From Pedobacter aquatilis (lineage in GTDB: Bacteria; Bacteroidota; Bacteroidia; Sphingobacteriales; Sphingobacteriaceae), in the NCBI RefSeq assembly GCF_030409415.1, contig NZ_JAUFPW010000001.1, positions 1 to 61,249 of the forward strand: DNA of 61,249 nucleotides. Direction: 5' to 3'. The position numbers and the translations under genes are program-made. Shown piece by piece: positions 28,072-36,706 of the stretch. Under the pieces are notes generated by a model. The model saw only the letters and a list, made by a program, of their open reading frames with translations, was not told the origin of the DNA and searched no databases. Numbering within the stretch: position 1 is the stretch's first letter; every line of letters begins with the position of its first letter.

Positions 28072-28917
28072 TTATGGTGCTGGTGCAACCGTTGTTGTTA
28101 AGGTTAACACCGGCCAAAAACCGGGTGCTGCCCCAACGCTAACACCTTTATTACTTCCTCTTACCAAATCTTGTCCGAAATAATAAAGTGGCCAGCCTTT
28201 ATAAGTCATTTGTTTCTTTCCATATACATCTGTAACACCAATTAAATCCTTTGTAATAATTGATGGTAAACTTTTTAATTCTGCCTCATAAACCGGCCAA
28301 ACGGTATTGTTACTTAAATCTGCTTTTGTAAAAGTGTTTTTATTGTTTTTATCAGGAGAAAAGGCATATAAGGTTCTGCCCATAGCATCGGTAAAATAAC
28401 GGGTGTTGCCTGTACCTTCTACATAAGCTGAAGTATACATTTTTCCATTTAAACCGGTAAGTTGCATGTTGGCTAACATTAAAGAATAATCTGGCTTTGC
28501 TACAAACCAAATTCCGCCTATACCATCGCCTTTTACATCCGCAGCGGCTATATCGCTGGCATAATAATAAAGTGGATAACCTTTGTAAGTACTTTGTTTT
28601 CTTCCATCAGGTCTCGTAATTTCGCCAACCTGTGTTTTATCGAGATTAACATCTGTACTCACATCTGAAGCATAATATAGTGGCCAAGTGGCCTCACAAC
28701 CGCCAGTACAATTGGCTGTACCACCCACATCTGAAGAGAAAAAATAAAGACTTTTGCCGGCTTTATCGGTTAGTATTGTTCCAAATTTAGCATCACTTGC
28801 TAATTGAATTCCTTTTTTCTCCACCATCGGTTCTTCATTAACCGTTTTCTTACAGGCAGAAATAAATAGCAAAACAAGGCAGCTAGTGGCCATTAGATTT
28901 TTTTTGAAGTCCATCAT
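28072..28917 (-). CDS. COG4315 secreted-repeat lipoprotein
   Basis: A 281-residue protein with a lipobox (LLFISAC, Cys22). It holds tandem copies of the COG4315/PF03640 repeat: GKSLYFFSSDVGGTANCTGG with EATWPLYY, a GYPLYYYASD segment, GRTLYAFSPDKNNKN with TVWPVY, and a GWPLYYFGQD segment. The repeat's function is unproven. It heads an operon (COG4315, YceI, DUF5777, Rieske) and is preceded by a GGCAACC-N16-CGTA promoter identical in design to that of the divergent ECF sigma gene, so it is very likely a target of that sigma factor. Confidence 0.85.
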   Translation of the reverse strand: MMDFKKNLMATSCLVLLFISACKKTVNEEPMVEKKGIQLASDAKFGTILTDKAGKSLYFFSSDVGGTANCTGGCEATWPLYYASDVSTDVNLDKTQVGEITRPDGRKQSTYKGYPLYYYASDIAAADVKGDGIGGIWFVAKPDYSLMLANMQLTGLNGKMYTSAYVEGTGNTRYFTDAMGRTLYAFSPDKNNKNTFTKADLSNNTVWPVYEAELKSLPSIITKDLIGVTDVYGKKQMTYKGWPLYYFGQDLVRGSNKGVSVGAAPGFWPVLTLTTTVAPAP

Positions 28918-28955
28918 AACGTTTTAGTTTAAGGTTTGTAACTTTATTATCAGCA

Positions 28956-28983
28956 TTACGTGGCAGCAACAAACAAGGTTGCC
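28956..28983 (-). promoter_or_regulatory. ECF-type promoter of the COG4315 operon
   Basis: On the minus strand GGCAACC (28983-28977), a 16-bp spacer and CGTAA (28960-28956). This is the -35/-10 layout of ECF sigma promoters. It is the mirror of 29032-29059. Transcription would start near 28950, giving a leader of about 33 nt. Confidence 0.6.
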
Positions 28984-29031
28984 CAAACCAAAAAATATAT
29001 CTTTAAGATTTTTTTTAAAAAAATGTGTGCA

Positions 29032-29059
29032 GGCAACCTTTACAAAAGAATCGCCGTAT
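29032..29059 (+). promoter_or_regulatory. ECF-type promoter of the sigma factor gene
   Basis: GGCAACC (29032-29038), a 16-bp spacer and CGTAT (29055-29059), matching the divergent promoter in both blocks and in spacing. Transcription near 29065 gives a ~16-nt leader containing AGGAG before the GTG start. Autoregulation by the encoded sigma factor is the natural reading. Confidence 0.6.
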
Positions 29060-29080
29060 ATCGTATTGAAAGGAGAATAA

Positions 29081-29701
29081 GTGAGCAAAAAGCTTAACAG
29101 CGAAGATTTACTGAATAGGCATATACAGGGTTGCATTAGAAATGAAAGAGATAGCCAGAAAGCGCTATATCAACACTTCTATAGCTTTGCTATGGGTATT
29201 TGTTTGCGTTATGCCAACAACAGGCTTGATGCTGCTGGAATACTAAACGAAGGTTTTTTTAAAGTTTTTAAAAATATTGTCCATTACGATCCTAATAAAG
29301 CGTTTTTACCTTGGATAGGAAAAATAATTACCAATACAGCAATTGATTTCTACCGTGCTAATTTGAAATTTGCTGCTCATGTAGAGCTCGATTCTATGGA
29401 AGCGTTAGCACCTGTTAGTTTACTAAACGACAGATTAGCATACGAAGATTTATTAAAGGTAATTCAATTGCTTAGTCCGGCATATCGCACTGTTTTTAAC
29501 TTATTTGCTATAGATGGTTTTACACATGAGGAAATAGCTGAGATGCTAAACATTTCTGTCGGCACATCAAAATCAAACTTATTTAAGGCTAGAATAAAAT
29601 TACAAGAACTATTAAAAACATTTGAAGAAACAAATCTAAGTGATTGGAAAACCAGCGAGAATACGCCGGTGATACAAATAGGGTTAAACACCAATATTTA
29701 A
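29081..29701 (+). CDS. ECF RNA polymerase sigma factor
   Basis: A 206-residue sigma-70 family, ECF-type factor. Region 2 is around KVFKNIVHYDPNKAFLPWIG and NTAIDFYRA; region 4 holds GFTHEEIAEMLNISVGTSKS followed by LFKARIKLQELL. The GTG start at 29081 has a strong AGGAG seven bases upstream, uncommon in this phylum. Its stop overlaps the ATG of the next gene (TAATG), so the two are translationally coupled. Promoters with a shared motif on either side point to autoregulation and control of the divergent operon. Confidence 0.9.
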   Translation: MSKKLNSEDLLNRHIQGCIRNERDSQKALYQHFYSFAMGICLRYANNRLDAAGILNEGFFKVFKNIVHYDPNKAFLPWIGKIITNTAIDFYRANLKFAAHVELDSMEALAPVSLLNDRLAYEDLLKVIQLLSPAYRTVFNLFAIDGFTHEEIAEMLNISVGTSKSNLFKARIKLQELLKTFEETNLSDWKTSENTPVIQIGLNTNI

Positions 29702-30873
29702 TGAAAGAGGAAAAAGATATAGATACGTTATTTAAGGAGGGGCTTAAAAATCCGGAGATTCGGTTTGACGAGATGCACTGGGCTGCAATGGATAAAAAGC
29801 TGAATAAGGAAGGTAGGCGTAGTATCAGTCCGATTTTTTGGATAAGTACGATTGCGGCAATAGCAGCCATTTTAACAATCGTTTTTTTACTGAATAAACC
29901 TGATCAGAAACTTAGCGAGCAAACTGCTTTACAGCAAAAATGGAATAATGGAGCTAAAAGCCAAAAAGCTAAATCCTCAAAAATCCCTCATTTGAGCAAT
30001 GATTTATCCGAAAGAAAAAATTCTGAAATAAAAATAATTGATGCAGTAAGAAATGGTTTGGATTATAAAAATAAAACCCAACTCAATCCTGTTCTCAGAA
30101 ATGAACAAGTAACTGATTCTACAAGCGAATCGACTGATATTAAATTACTCGCCGATATAAAAAGTCAAAAATTAGCAGCTGGAAAAACTAACGTTGATTA
30201 TAAGCTACAGAAAATAAAAACAGAAATAGGTTTTAAAAAATCAGCCATTTCATCGATTAACAAAACTGTTAACAAGCCGTCGCTTTCCTTAACCTTCAGC
30301 GTTGCTCCTGATTTAACCAGCGTAAAAGGCTCTAGTCAAAGCAGTTTAAGTGGCGGTATAGGTGTAGGAATCTCTTTATCTTTGAACAATAAATTAAGCA
30401 TTAGCAGTGGCTTAGCATATGCCAAAAAACTTTACAATTCTGATTTTAGCCTTTATAAGCCAAACTCTAACTATGTTTTTAAAAACCAACCACTAAACAT
30501 ATACGCCAATTGCGATGTACTGGATATTCCGATTAATGTAAATTATAAAGTTTTAGGCAACAGTAGGAGCAGTTTAATCGTAACCACTGGATTATCAAGC
30601 TATTTGATGCTAAAGGAAAGATATAATTATACTTACGAGAATGAGTATACAAGTGGTCCGAAATCATACCAGGTTCACAACCAAAACAACCATTTGCTTG
30701 GTGTAGCCAATGTAGGTGTAACCTTTCAACACAAAATTAACAATAAATTCGCCGTAGGGATTAGCCCATTCATGAAAATTCCTCTAACCGAAATTGGTTA
30801 TGGAAATTCTAAATTATCATCAGCTGGTGTCGCGGTTTCTTTGAATATGATGGATGTATTTAAAAAGAAATAG
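29701..30873 (+). CDS. Membrane-anchored protein with C-terminal beta-barrel, sigma-factor partner
   Basis: A 390-residue protein. Residues 1-44 are charged and presumably cytoplasmic, 45-64 form one membrane span (FWISTIAAIAAILTIVFLL), 65-200 are a lysine- and serine-rich linker, and 210-390 alternate like an outer-membrane beta-barrel (PorT-like: GGIGVGISLSLNNKLSISSG). Coupled by a TAATG overlap to the ECF sigma gene, it occupies the place of an anti-sigma factor. The short N-terminus lacks the zinc motif of classical anti-sigma factors. It may physically link the outer membrane to the cytoplasm. The frame extends to 29644 but the overlap ATG is preferred. Confidence 0.7.
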   Translation: MKEEKDIDTLFKEGLKNPEIRFDEMHWAAMDKKLNKEGRRSISPIFWISTIAAIAAILTIVFLLNKPDQKLSEQTALQQKWNNGAKSQKAKSSKIPHLSNDLSERKNSEIKIIDAVRNGLDYKNKTQLNPVLRNEQVTDSTSESTDIKLLADIKSQKLAAGKTNVDYKLQKIKTEIGFKKSAISSINKTVNKPSLSLTFSVAPDLTSVKGSSQSSLSGGIGVGISLSLNNKLSISSGLAYAKKLYNSDFSLYKPNSNYVFKNQPLNIYANCDVLDIPINVNYKVLGNSRSSLIVTTGLSSYLMLKERYNYTYENEYTSGPKSYQVHNQNNHLLGVANVGVTFQHKINNKFAVGISPFMKIPLTEIGYGNSKLSSAGVAVSLNMMDVFKKK

Positions 30874-30978
30874 CTGGCAATAATTAAAAACTGAACAAAA
30901 TTATTACAAATTACAAGAGGTACTAACGTTTAATTTGAAAGGTATTTTATTTAAATTTAACATTCTAATCATCTACAT

Positions 30979-31629
30979 ATGCTAAAATTAAATCTACTCA
31001 TCGTATTGGTTATCTTTTGTTTAACCGTACAAGCGCAACAAGCCCGTGATTTCAAGTACGGCCATTATTACACTTCCAACGGACAAAAAATGGAAGGCTT
31101 TTTATTTGTTCCTTCTTCTTTAAATTCGATAGTTTTTAAGAAAGATAATGAAACAGAGAAACAAACCATTGCTTTGGATAAAATACAATCTGTTGTATTA
31201 TCTGGTGGAAGAGATAGTTTAGTGGTTAAAACCGAAAATAATAAAGCAAATAAACTTTATTTAGGAAGTATAGCTGCGTTAACCCCAACATCAAAATTTT
31301 ATAGAAAATTTAATATTTATACAACTGCTGGTTCTGGAAGCGCAAGCATGAGTGCTGCTCCAACTATGCATGCTTCGGGCGGAAGGCCAATTTTTTCTAA
31401 TACAAATTCCTTTTCAAACAGCGGAGGAAAGACTTCAATAGATGAAACTTTTATGTATGAAGAAGGGAATACAACTTATGAGTTAACCAAGAAAAATTAT
31501 ATCGACGTTCTGAGTAAAGCCTTTGCTGATAATCAGGTTTTAACTAAACAATTTCAATCTAAATATTTAGGTTTTGATGATTTAGCTATGATTTTTCAAA
31601 AATATAATGAAGATAAAAAATCTAATTAG
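30979..31629 (+). CDS. Secreted protein of unknown function
   Basis: A 216-residue protein with a clear signal peptide ending TVQAQQ (~20). The mature part begins with a compact domain (GHYYTSNGQKMEGFLFVPSS, then LDKIQSVVLSGGRDSLVVKT), then a serine/glycine-rich linker (120-150) and a C-terminal helical stretch. I do not recognise the family. It follows the sigma-factor pair after 105 bp on the same strand and may or may not share its transcript. Confidence 0.6.
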   Translation: MLKLNLLIVLVIFCLTVQAQQARDFKYGHYYTSNGQKMEGFLFVPSSLNSIVFKKDNETEKQTIALDKIQSVVLSGGRDSLVVKTENNKANKLYLGSIAALTPTSKFYRKFNIYTTAGSGSASMSAAPTMHASGGRPIFSNTNSFSNSGGKTSIDETFMYEEGNTTYELTKKNYIDVLSKAFADNQVLTKQFQSKYLGFDDLAMIFQKYNEDKKSN

Positions 31630-31670
31630 TACTTATTATAAGCAAAAGGGTAATTAAAGTTTAATACCTA

Positions 31671-31705
31671 AAAAAAGAGCAGGCATTGTTGCCTGCTCTT
31701 TTTTT
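31671..31705. terminator. Bidirectional terminator
   Basis: AGAGCAGGCA/TGCCTGCTCT is a perfect 10-bp stem with a 4-nt loop, preceded by A and followed by T runs. It serves both the plus-strand secreted protein gene and the converging SusD gene. Confidence 0.88.
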
Positions 31706-31711
31706 AACCTC

Positions 31712-33469
31712 TTATTGATATCCAGGATTCTGACCGAATTCTGCTCCATTCAACAAAGCATTTAATTCGGTTAAAGGCACTGGCCTTAATCGATGAAAGG
31801 CTTGTACCGCTGTAATATCCGGATTTGCAGATTTGATACGGGCCACAAACTGCTCGCCTGTTAATGTACGTTTTAAATCAAACCATCTTATTTGCTCACC
31901 ACAAAGTTCTCTTGCACGCTCATCTAAAATGAAATCTATACCACCGCCTTGTACTGCAGCAGCTGTTGTTTGCATAGCCGCAGTTTGATTAACAGGTGTT
32001 TTAACTGCTGCACGTGTACGCAATACGTTTAACTGAGTTGCTGCTGCGCCGTAATTTCCAAGTTGAAATTCTGCCTCTGCAGAAATTAAATACATTTCTC
32101 CCAAGCGCATCACAATCACATCATTAAAACCAGGCTGAGAATTTGGAACAGTCCTGTTATTATCTAAAAACTTTTTTAAAGCAACAAAATCTGTTAGCGA
32201 TTTAATGGTGCCATTAGCGTTGTACAAATCATCTCTATCTACAACTACATAAGGCTTTGTTGCTTTGTCGGCAACAATATTTTTAGTAATCTGTAAAGAA
32301 AGTCCGGTTCCACTAACAACGGTTGCACCAACAACGCTGGCGGCTTTACCATAAGTAGCAGCCTGAGCGGCAGTCCACGTAAATGCTGTTGAGCCACTTG
32401 TTGTAGAATTTGCCAACCAGTTTTCCTGAAAGCTTGCTGCGTAACGGGCATCAATTTGCTCATTAAAAAGATCTAAAAGAAAACGAGTTGGTTGCAAGCG
32501 GCGTTGTCCATCAAACCCGTATGGAATGCTTTGAACTAAACCAGGTTTATTGCTGTATTGCGTTAAGTACCAGGCATGTAATCTGTTTGCATTCCCATCA
32601 TAATCAATTGCCGTATTTGTAGAATTACTGATGATGTATAATGCTTCCTTGTTATTTTTATTATTTGCCGGATTCCAAAGTTCAGCAGGACTTGCCCATA
32701 AATCAGTTCCAATCTCAGCTTTGCGTGTAATTACTTCGTTTGCAGTATTTCGTGCAAGGGTAAAATATTCTGTGCGTTCTGTTCCGGTTGCATAATATGC
32801 CCTTGATAAATATGCTCTGGCTAAAAAACCAAGTGCGGCCTTTTTTGATGCACGACTATATTCAGCACCCCAGAAAGAAGAAACCGGTAGGTTATCTGCA
32901 GCAAATTTTAAATCACTAATTATTAAATCGTAAAAAGCACTTACCGGACTCCGTGTTGCGGTTAATTCTACTGTTGTTGTTTCCTGCGTACGTAAATTAA
33001 CACCACCCCACTGCTCTACAATATGCCAGTAATAAAATCCACGGAGAAATCTTAATTCTCCTAAACGGCGGTTTTTTTCTGCCACGTCGGTAAAACCAGC
33101 ACTTTCTATGCGATTTATTCCGGCGTTGCACAGGTTTACAGCTCTGTAAAATAACCTGAAAACTGCTAAAGAAGAACTTGGTGTTGCACCAGATAAACCT
33201 TCATAACGTGTAAGCTGATTTGCATAGTTGGCCTTATTTGCGTTAAACCATAAATCAGTTCCACCTTCTGAAACCAATAAACCATCTTCTTTACCGTACC
33301 AGGCACGCTGCTCCTGATAAGCGCCGTTAACAGCTGTAACAAACCCTTGTGGTGTTGTCCAGGTTGCATCAGCAGTTGCACCACCCGGATTTACCTCATC
33401 CAGGCGTTTTTCGCAAGAAACTAAACAGGCTGATAAAAGCGCTGCGAACAAAAATATATTCCTTTTCAT
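31712..33469 (-). CDS. SusD/RagB family glycan-binding lipoprotein (pair 1)
   Basis: A 585-residue surface lipoprotein with a lipobox (CLVSC, ~19). SusD-type features: GEL/RFLRGFYYWHIVEQWGG, then the C-terminal LGEMYLISAEAEFQLGNYGAA and ERARELCGEQIRWFDLKRTL. It caps the SusC transporter encoded 16 bp upstream and delivers oligosaccharide or other ligands. It is the last gene of its transcription unit. Substrate cannot be read from the sequence; proximity to the GalNAc genes is the only hint. Confidence 0.93.
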   Translation of the reverse strand: MKRNIFLFAALLSACLVSCEKRLDEVNPGGATADATWTTPQGFVTAVNGAYQEQRAWYGKEDGLLVSEGGTDLWFNANKANYANQLTRYEGLSGATPSSSLAVFRLFYRAVNLCNAGINRIESAGFTDVAEKNRRLGELRFLRGFYYWHIVEQWGGVNLRTQETTTVELTATRSPVSAFYDLIISDLKFAADNLPVSSFWGAEYSRASKKAALGFLARAYLSRAYYATGTERTEYFTLARNTANEVITRKAEIGTDLWASPAELWNPANNKNNKEALYIISNSTNTAIDYDGNANRLHAWYLTQYSNKPGLVQSIPYGFDGQRRLQPTRFLLDLFNEQIDARYAASFQENWLANSTTSGSTAFTWTAAQAATYGKAASVVGATVVSGTGLSLQITKNIVADKATKPYVVVDRDDLYNANGTIKSLTDFVALKKFLDNNRTVPNSQPGFNDVIVMRLGEMYLISAEAEFQLGNYGAAATQLNVLRTRAAVKTPVNQTAAMQTTAAAVQGGGIDFILDERARELCGEQIRWFDLKRTLTGEQFVARIKSANPDITAVQAFHRLRPVPLTELNALLNGAEFGQNPGYQ

Positions 33470-33485
33470 GATAATTTCTTAAATG

Positions 33486-36400
33486 TTATAAATCTAAATT
33501 GAAACCAAATACAAACTGGCGGCTCAATGGTGATGATTCTGCACCGCCACGCTCCGGATCGTAATCTCTCAGTAATTTATTTTTTGAATACGTAAAGATG
33601 TTTGAACCTGTTGCATAAGCTCTTAACGAACCTATTTTCAATTTATCAGTAATGCTTTTTGGTAAGGTGTAACCTAACTGTATGTTCTTAATTTTAAAGA
33701 ATGAGCCATCGATATACAATAACGACTGGTATTGATTTGGGTAAATGCTTGATAGACCGTTACCCTGACGAGGGCGAGGGAAATCATTAGAAGGGTTATT
33801 GATGGTCCAATAATCAAAGTTATCCGGTCCGTTGGCTACACCGCCCGGATTGTATCTCCCAACAAATTCTGCCTTAACGGTTTGCCCATATCTTGCGATT
33901 AAGAAAATACTTAGATCCAGGTTTTTATACCTGAAATTATTTTGCAAGCCACCAAACCATTTTGGCTGAATACCACCAATAATTTGTCTATCATTTGTAG
34001 GATCAAGGATACCATCTCCGTTTACATCTTCCAATTTGATGTCTCCAAATCTAAAAGCCTGTCCAGCTAAGCTTAAAGCACCTGGGTTTTCGTTTAATTG
34101 CCAAATTCCTAACTTTTTGTAGGTATAAAACACTTTAACCTGCGAGCCTATAAATAGTGAATTCTCTTCCGGATTATTCGAGGCTACAATATTTCTTCCA
34201 TCAATTAGAGCTGTAATTCTTTCTTTGTTACGAGAAAAGGTTGCAGTTGTGCTCCATGTAAAATGTTTAGTTTGGAAATTAACAGTTGTTAAACTTGCGT
34301 TGATACCGCTGTTTAGTGTTGCACCAATATTTTGCGTGATGGTACTTTGTCCGCTTGTTAGTGGAAGCCCTCTGCTTAAGATAATATCTGTTGTTTTAGT
34401 ACGATACAATTCAAGTGAACCAGAAATTCGGTTGTTGAACAAACCAATGTCTAATCCAGTATTTAAGGTTGCCGAACGTTCCCAACCTAGATCGGGGTTG
34501 GCTACTGCACCACTAAAACCAAATGCAGGCACCGGTACTTCGCCAAAACCCATGGGTACCGTTGTTATTAAACTTTGAGAACCATAAGGAGAAACACTGC
34601 CCGAATTACCCGCAGCACCGTAACTTGCCCTCAACTTTAAATTGCTAATTTGTTTAAGGTTTTTCATGAAAGCCTCGCTGCTGATTACCCAACCAACAGA
34701 TGCTGATGCAAAATCATCCCACTTTCTGCCTGGCGCAAGAACCGAAGCACCATCCCAGCGTTGGGTTGCCTGGAAAAGATATTTACCATCATAGCTATAA
34801 TTTAATCGCCCTGCAAAAGCCAATAAATCGAACCTTGTAAAGCCCGAAGTTGTAACCCTGCTTGATGCTTCAGTACCAAAAAGATTGTTGAAACCTTGTG
34901 AAGGCAATACCTGTCTAATCCCTGTTGCAGAATTTACATCGGCGTCGCTGTGGATATAGCTTGATAATGCCGTTACGGTAAAATTGTGTTTATTTATCGA
35001 TTTATTATAAGTGATAACATTATCCCAGTTGTAGTATCTTCCATTATTATTGGTAAGCGAGGCTGATGCATACCTTACCGTATTTTGGGCATTTGAAAAT
35101 TGATCGTTAAATACTCCTCTTCTACTGTTGCTAAGTACCGTACCAAAATTCATCCGGTAGGTTAAACCTTTTATTGGCGTTAGTTCTGCAAAACCCGTTG
35201 CGTTTACTTCAGTTCCTAAGTTTTCATCAATCGCGGCGCCTGGTCTTTCATCTGTTAGCGGACTCAAAGCCGTATTACCCGTTGCAAAACCGCCCATCGG
35301 AAAGATATTGATGCTTCCATCTGCATTATAAGGTGTACCAAATGGTAGAGCCGTTAAAGCAGCAGATAATGGATCCCGGCGGGCATTGGTTTTACTGTAA
35401 GCTAACTGACCAGTAATACCTGCCTTAAACCAATTATTCACTTTGTGTTCGATATTATAACGAAAGTTGTACCGGTTATAATCATTATTTCTAAGCGCAC
35501 CTTCTTCGTTAAAATAACCTAATGAGAATAATGCTTTAGTTGCTTCAGAACCACCTCTTATAGAAACCGTATGACTTTGTTGTCTACCATTTTGGATAGC
35601 CAAATCCATCCAGTTTACAAATGCACCTGCCTGAATGGCTGCTAATTCGCCTGCGCCATTAAATATTTGCGCATCAGTTTGCGTAATTACGCCTGCATCA
35701 TTTCTAAAAGATTCTCTCCTTAGGGTTAAATAATCTTCACCCTGGCGTGGTGTTGGAAATGCAGTTTCACCATTAATACCGTAATAGCCATTATAAGAAA
35801 TTTTTGGTTTTCCTGATGTTCCCTTTTTTGTAGTGATGATAACCACACCATTTGCACCTTGCGAACCGTAAATTGCTGTTGAAGATGCATCTTGTAATAC
35901 ATCAATAGTTTCGATATCGTTCGGGTTGATGTTATTGATACTGCCGCCATTCTGAACACCATCTATAACATATAAAGGCGATGGGTTATTGGAAATTGAA
36001 CGTGTTCCCCTTATCTGAATGTTTACACCAGCACCTGCACTACCGCTACTTCGGGTAATATCAACTCCTGCAGCTCTACCCTGTATTGCTTCTATAGCAT
36101 TATGTGTGGGTGCTTTCACAATATCAGCAGCTTTTACTGAGGCCACGGCTCCGGTTAAATCTCTACGTTTAATGGTTCCGAAACCGACAACAACAACTTC
36201 ATCTAAATCATTCGTCTGCGAAACCATGTTAACTTTTATGTTCTGATCCGTAGGTTGAATAACAATAGACTGATCTATGTATCCCACATATCTAATGACC
36301 AATGTGTATGCTTTATCGCTAGTAACATCAATTGTAAATTTACCATTAACATCACTAATGGCTTTTGCATCAGCACCAGTAACAGAAATATTTGCACCAG

Positions 36401-36512
36401 GAATTGTAGTTGTAGTGCCCGACTCAAAGATTGTTCCACTGAGTTTTCGGGTTTGCGCCTGTACAGTAAAAACTGCCAGCAATAGCATGCAAGCGAGGTA
36501 AAGTCTGTTCAT
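33486..36512 (-). CDS. SusC/RagA TonB-dependent transporter (pair 1)
   Basis: A 1008-residue outer-membrane receptor: signal peptide ending VQAQ (~20), a carboxypeptidase-regulatory-like domain (~22-110), TonB box DEVVVVGFGTIKRRDLTGAV, plug domain with IRGTRSISNNPSPLYVIDGV, and a 22-strand barrel ending in RQFVFGFNLDL. No N-terminal STN domain, so it transports rather than signals. A -7 promoter element at 36575-36582 and a terminator at 36643 show it begins a separate transcript from the NahK/GH109 operon. It moves ligand with its SusD partner. Confidence 0.94.
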   Translation of the reverse strand: MNRLYLACMLLLAVFTVQAQTRKLSGTIFESGTTTTIPGANISVTGADAKAISDVNGKFTIDVTSDKAYTLVIRYVGYIDQSIVIQPTDQNIKVNMVSQTNDLDEVVVVGFGTIKRRDLTGAVASVKAADIVKAPTHNAIEAIQGRAAGVDITRSSGSAGAGVNIQIRGTRSISNNPSPLYVIDGVQNGGSINNINPNDIETIDVLQDASSTAIYGSQGANGVVIITTKKGTSGKPKISYNGYYGINGETAFPTPRQGEDYLTLRRESFRNDAGVITQTDAQIFNGAGELAAIQAGAFVNWMDLAIQNGRQQSHTVSIRGGSEATKALFSLGYFNEEGALRNNDYNRYNFRYNIEHKVNNWFKAGITGQLAYSKTNARRDPLSAALTALPFGTPYNADGSINIFPMGGFATGNTALSPLTDERPGAAIDENLGTEVNATGFAELTPIKGLTYRMNFGTVLSNSRRGVFNDQFSNAQNTVRYASASLTNNNGRYYNWDNVITYNKSINKHNFTVTALSSYIHSDADVNSATGIRQVLPSQGFNNLFGTEASSRVTTSGFTRFDLLAFAGRLNYSYDGKYLFQATQRWDGASVLAPGRKWDDFASASVGWVISSEAFMKNLKQISNLKLRASYGAAGNSGSVSPYGSQSLITTVPMGFGEVPVPAFGFSGAVANPDLGWERSATLNTGLDIGLFNNRISGSLELYRTKTTDIILSRGLPLTSGQSTITQNIGATLNSGINASLTTVNFQTKHFTWSTTATFSRNKERITALIDGRNIVASNNPEENSLFIGSQVKVFYTYKKLGIWQLNENPGALSLAGQAFRFGDIKLEDVNGDGILDPTNDRQIIGGIQPKWFGGLQNNFRYKNLDLSIFLIARYGQTVKAEFVGRYNPGGVANGPDNFDYWTINNPSNDFPRPRQGNGLSSIYPNQYQSLLYIDGSFFKIKNIQLGYTLPKSITDKLKIGSLRAYATGSNIFTYSKNKLLRDYDPERGGAESSPLSRQFVFGFNLDL

Positions 36513-36574
36513 ATTTATATTTGGTTTTTTAGTTTAACCTTAATTAACATTATAAACGTTAATTAAACGCTTAT

Positions 36575-36582
36575 CAAATATA
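36575..36582 (-). promoter_or_regulatory. -7 promoter element of susC pair 1
   Basis: On the minus strand TATATTTG, an exact match to TAnnTTTG. Transcription would start near 36568, giving a ~55-nt leader that contains AACGTTAATTAAACG, a near-palindrome that could bind a regulator. Confidence 0.4.
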
Positions 36583-36642
36583 AAAACAATATTTATTAGT
36601 GCACAACATATCTTATTCCAAACAAGAGTAAAATTTATGTTG

Positions 36643-36672
36643 TAAAACAAAAAGCCACGTTTCCGTAGCTTT
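36643..36672 (-). terminator. Terminator after the sugar-kinase gene
   Basis: AAAGCCACG and CGTAGCTTT pair with one mismatch; on the minus strand the hairpin is followed by TTTTTGTTTT. It ends the transcript that begins at the second SusC gene. Confidence 0.65.
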
Positions 36673-36706
36673 GAGTATTAATTATTTGGGATGTGAATTT
36701 CCTTGA

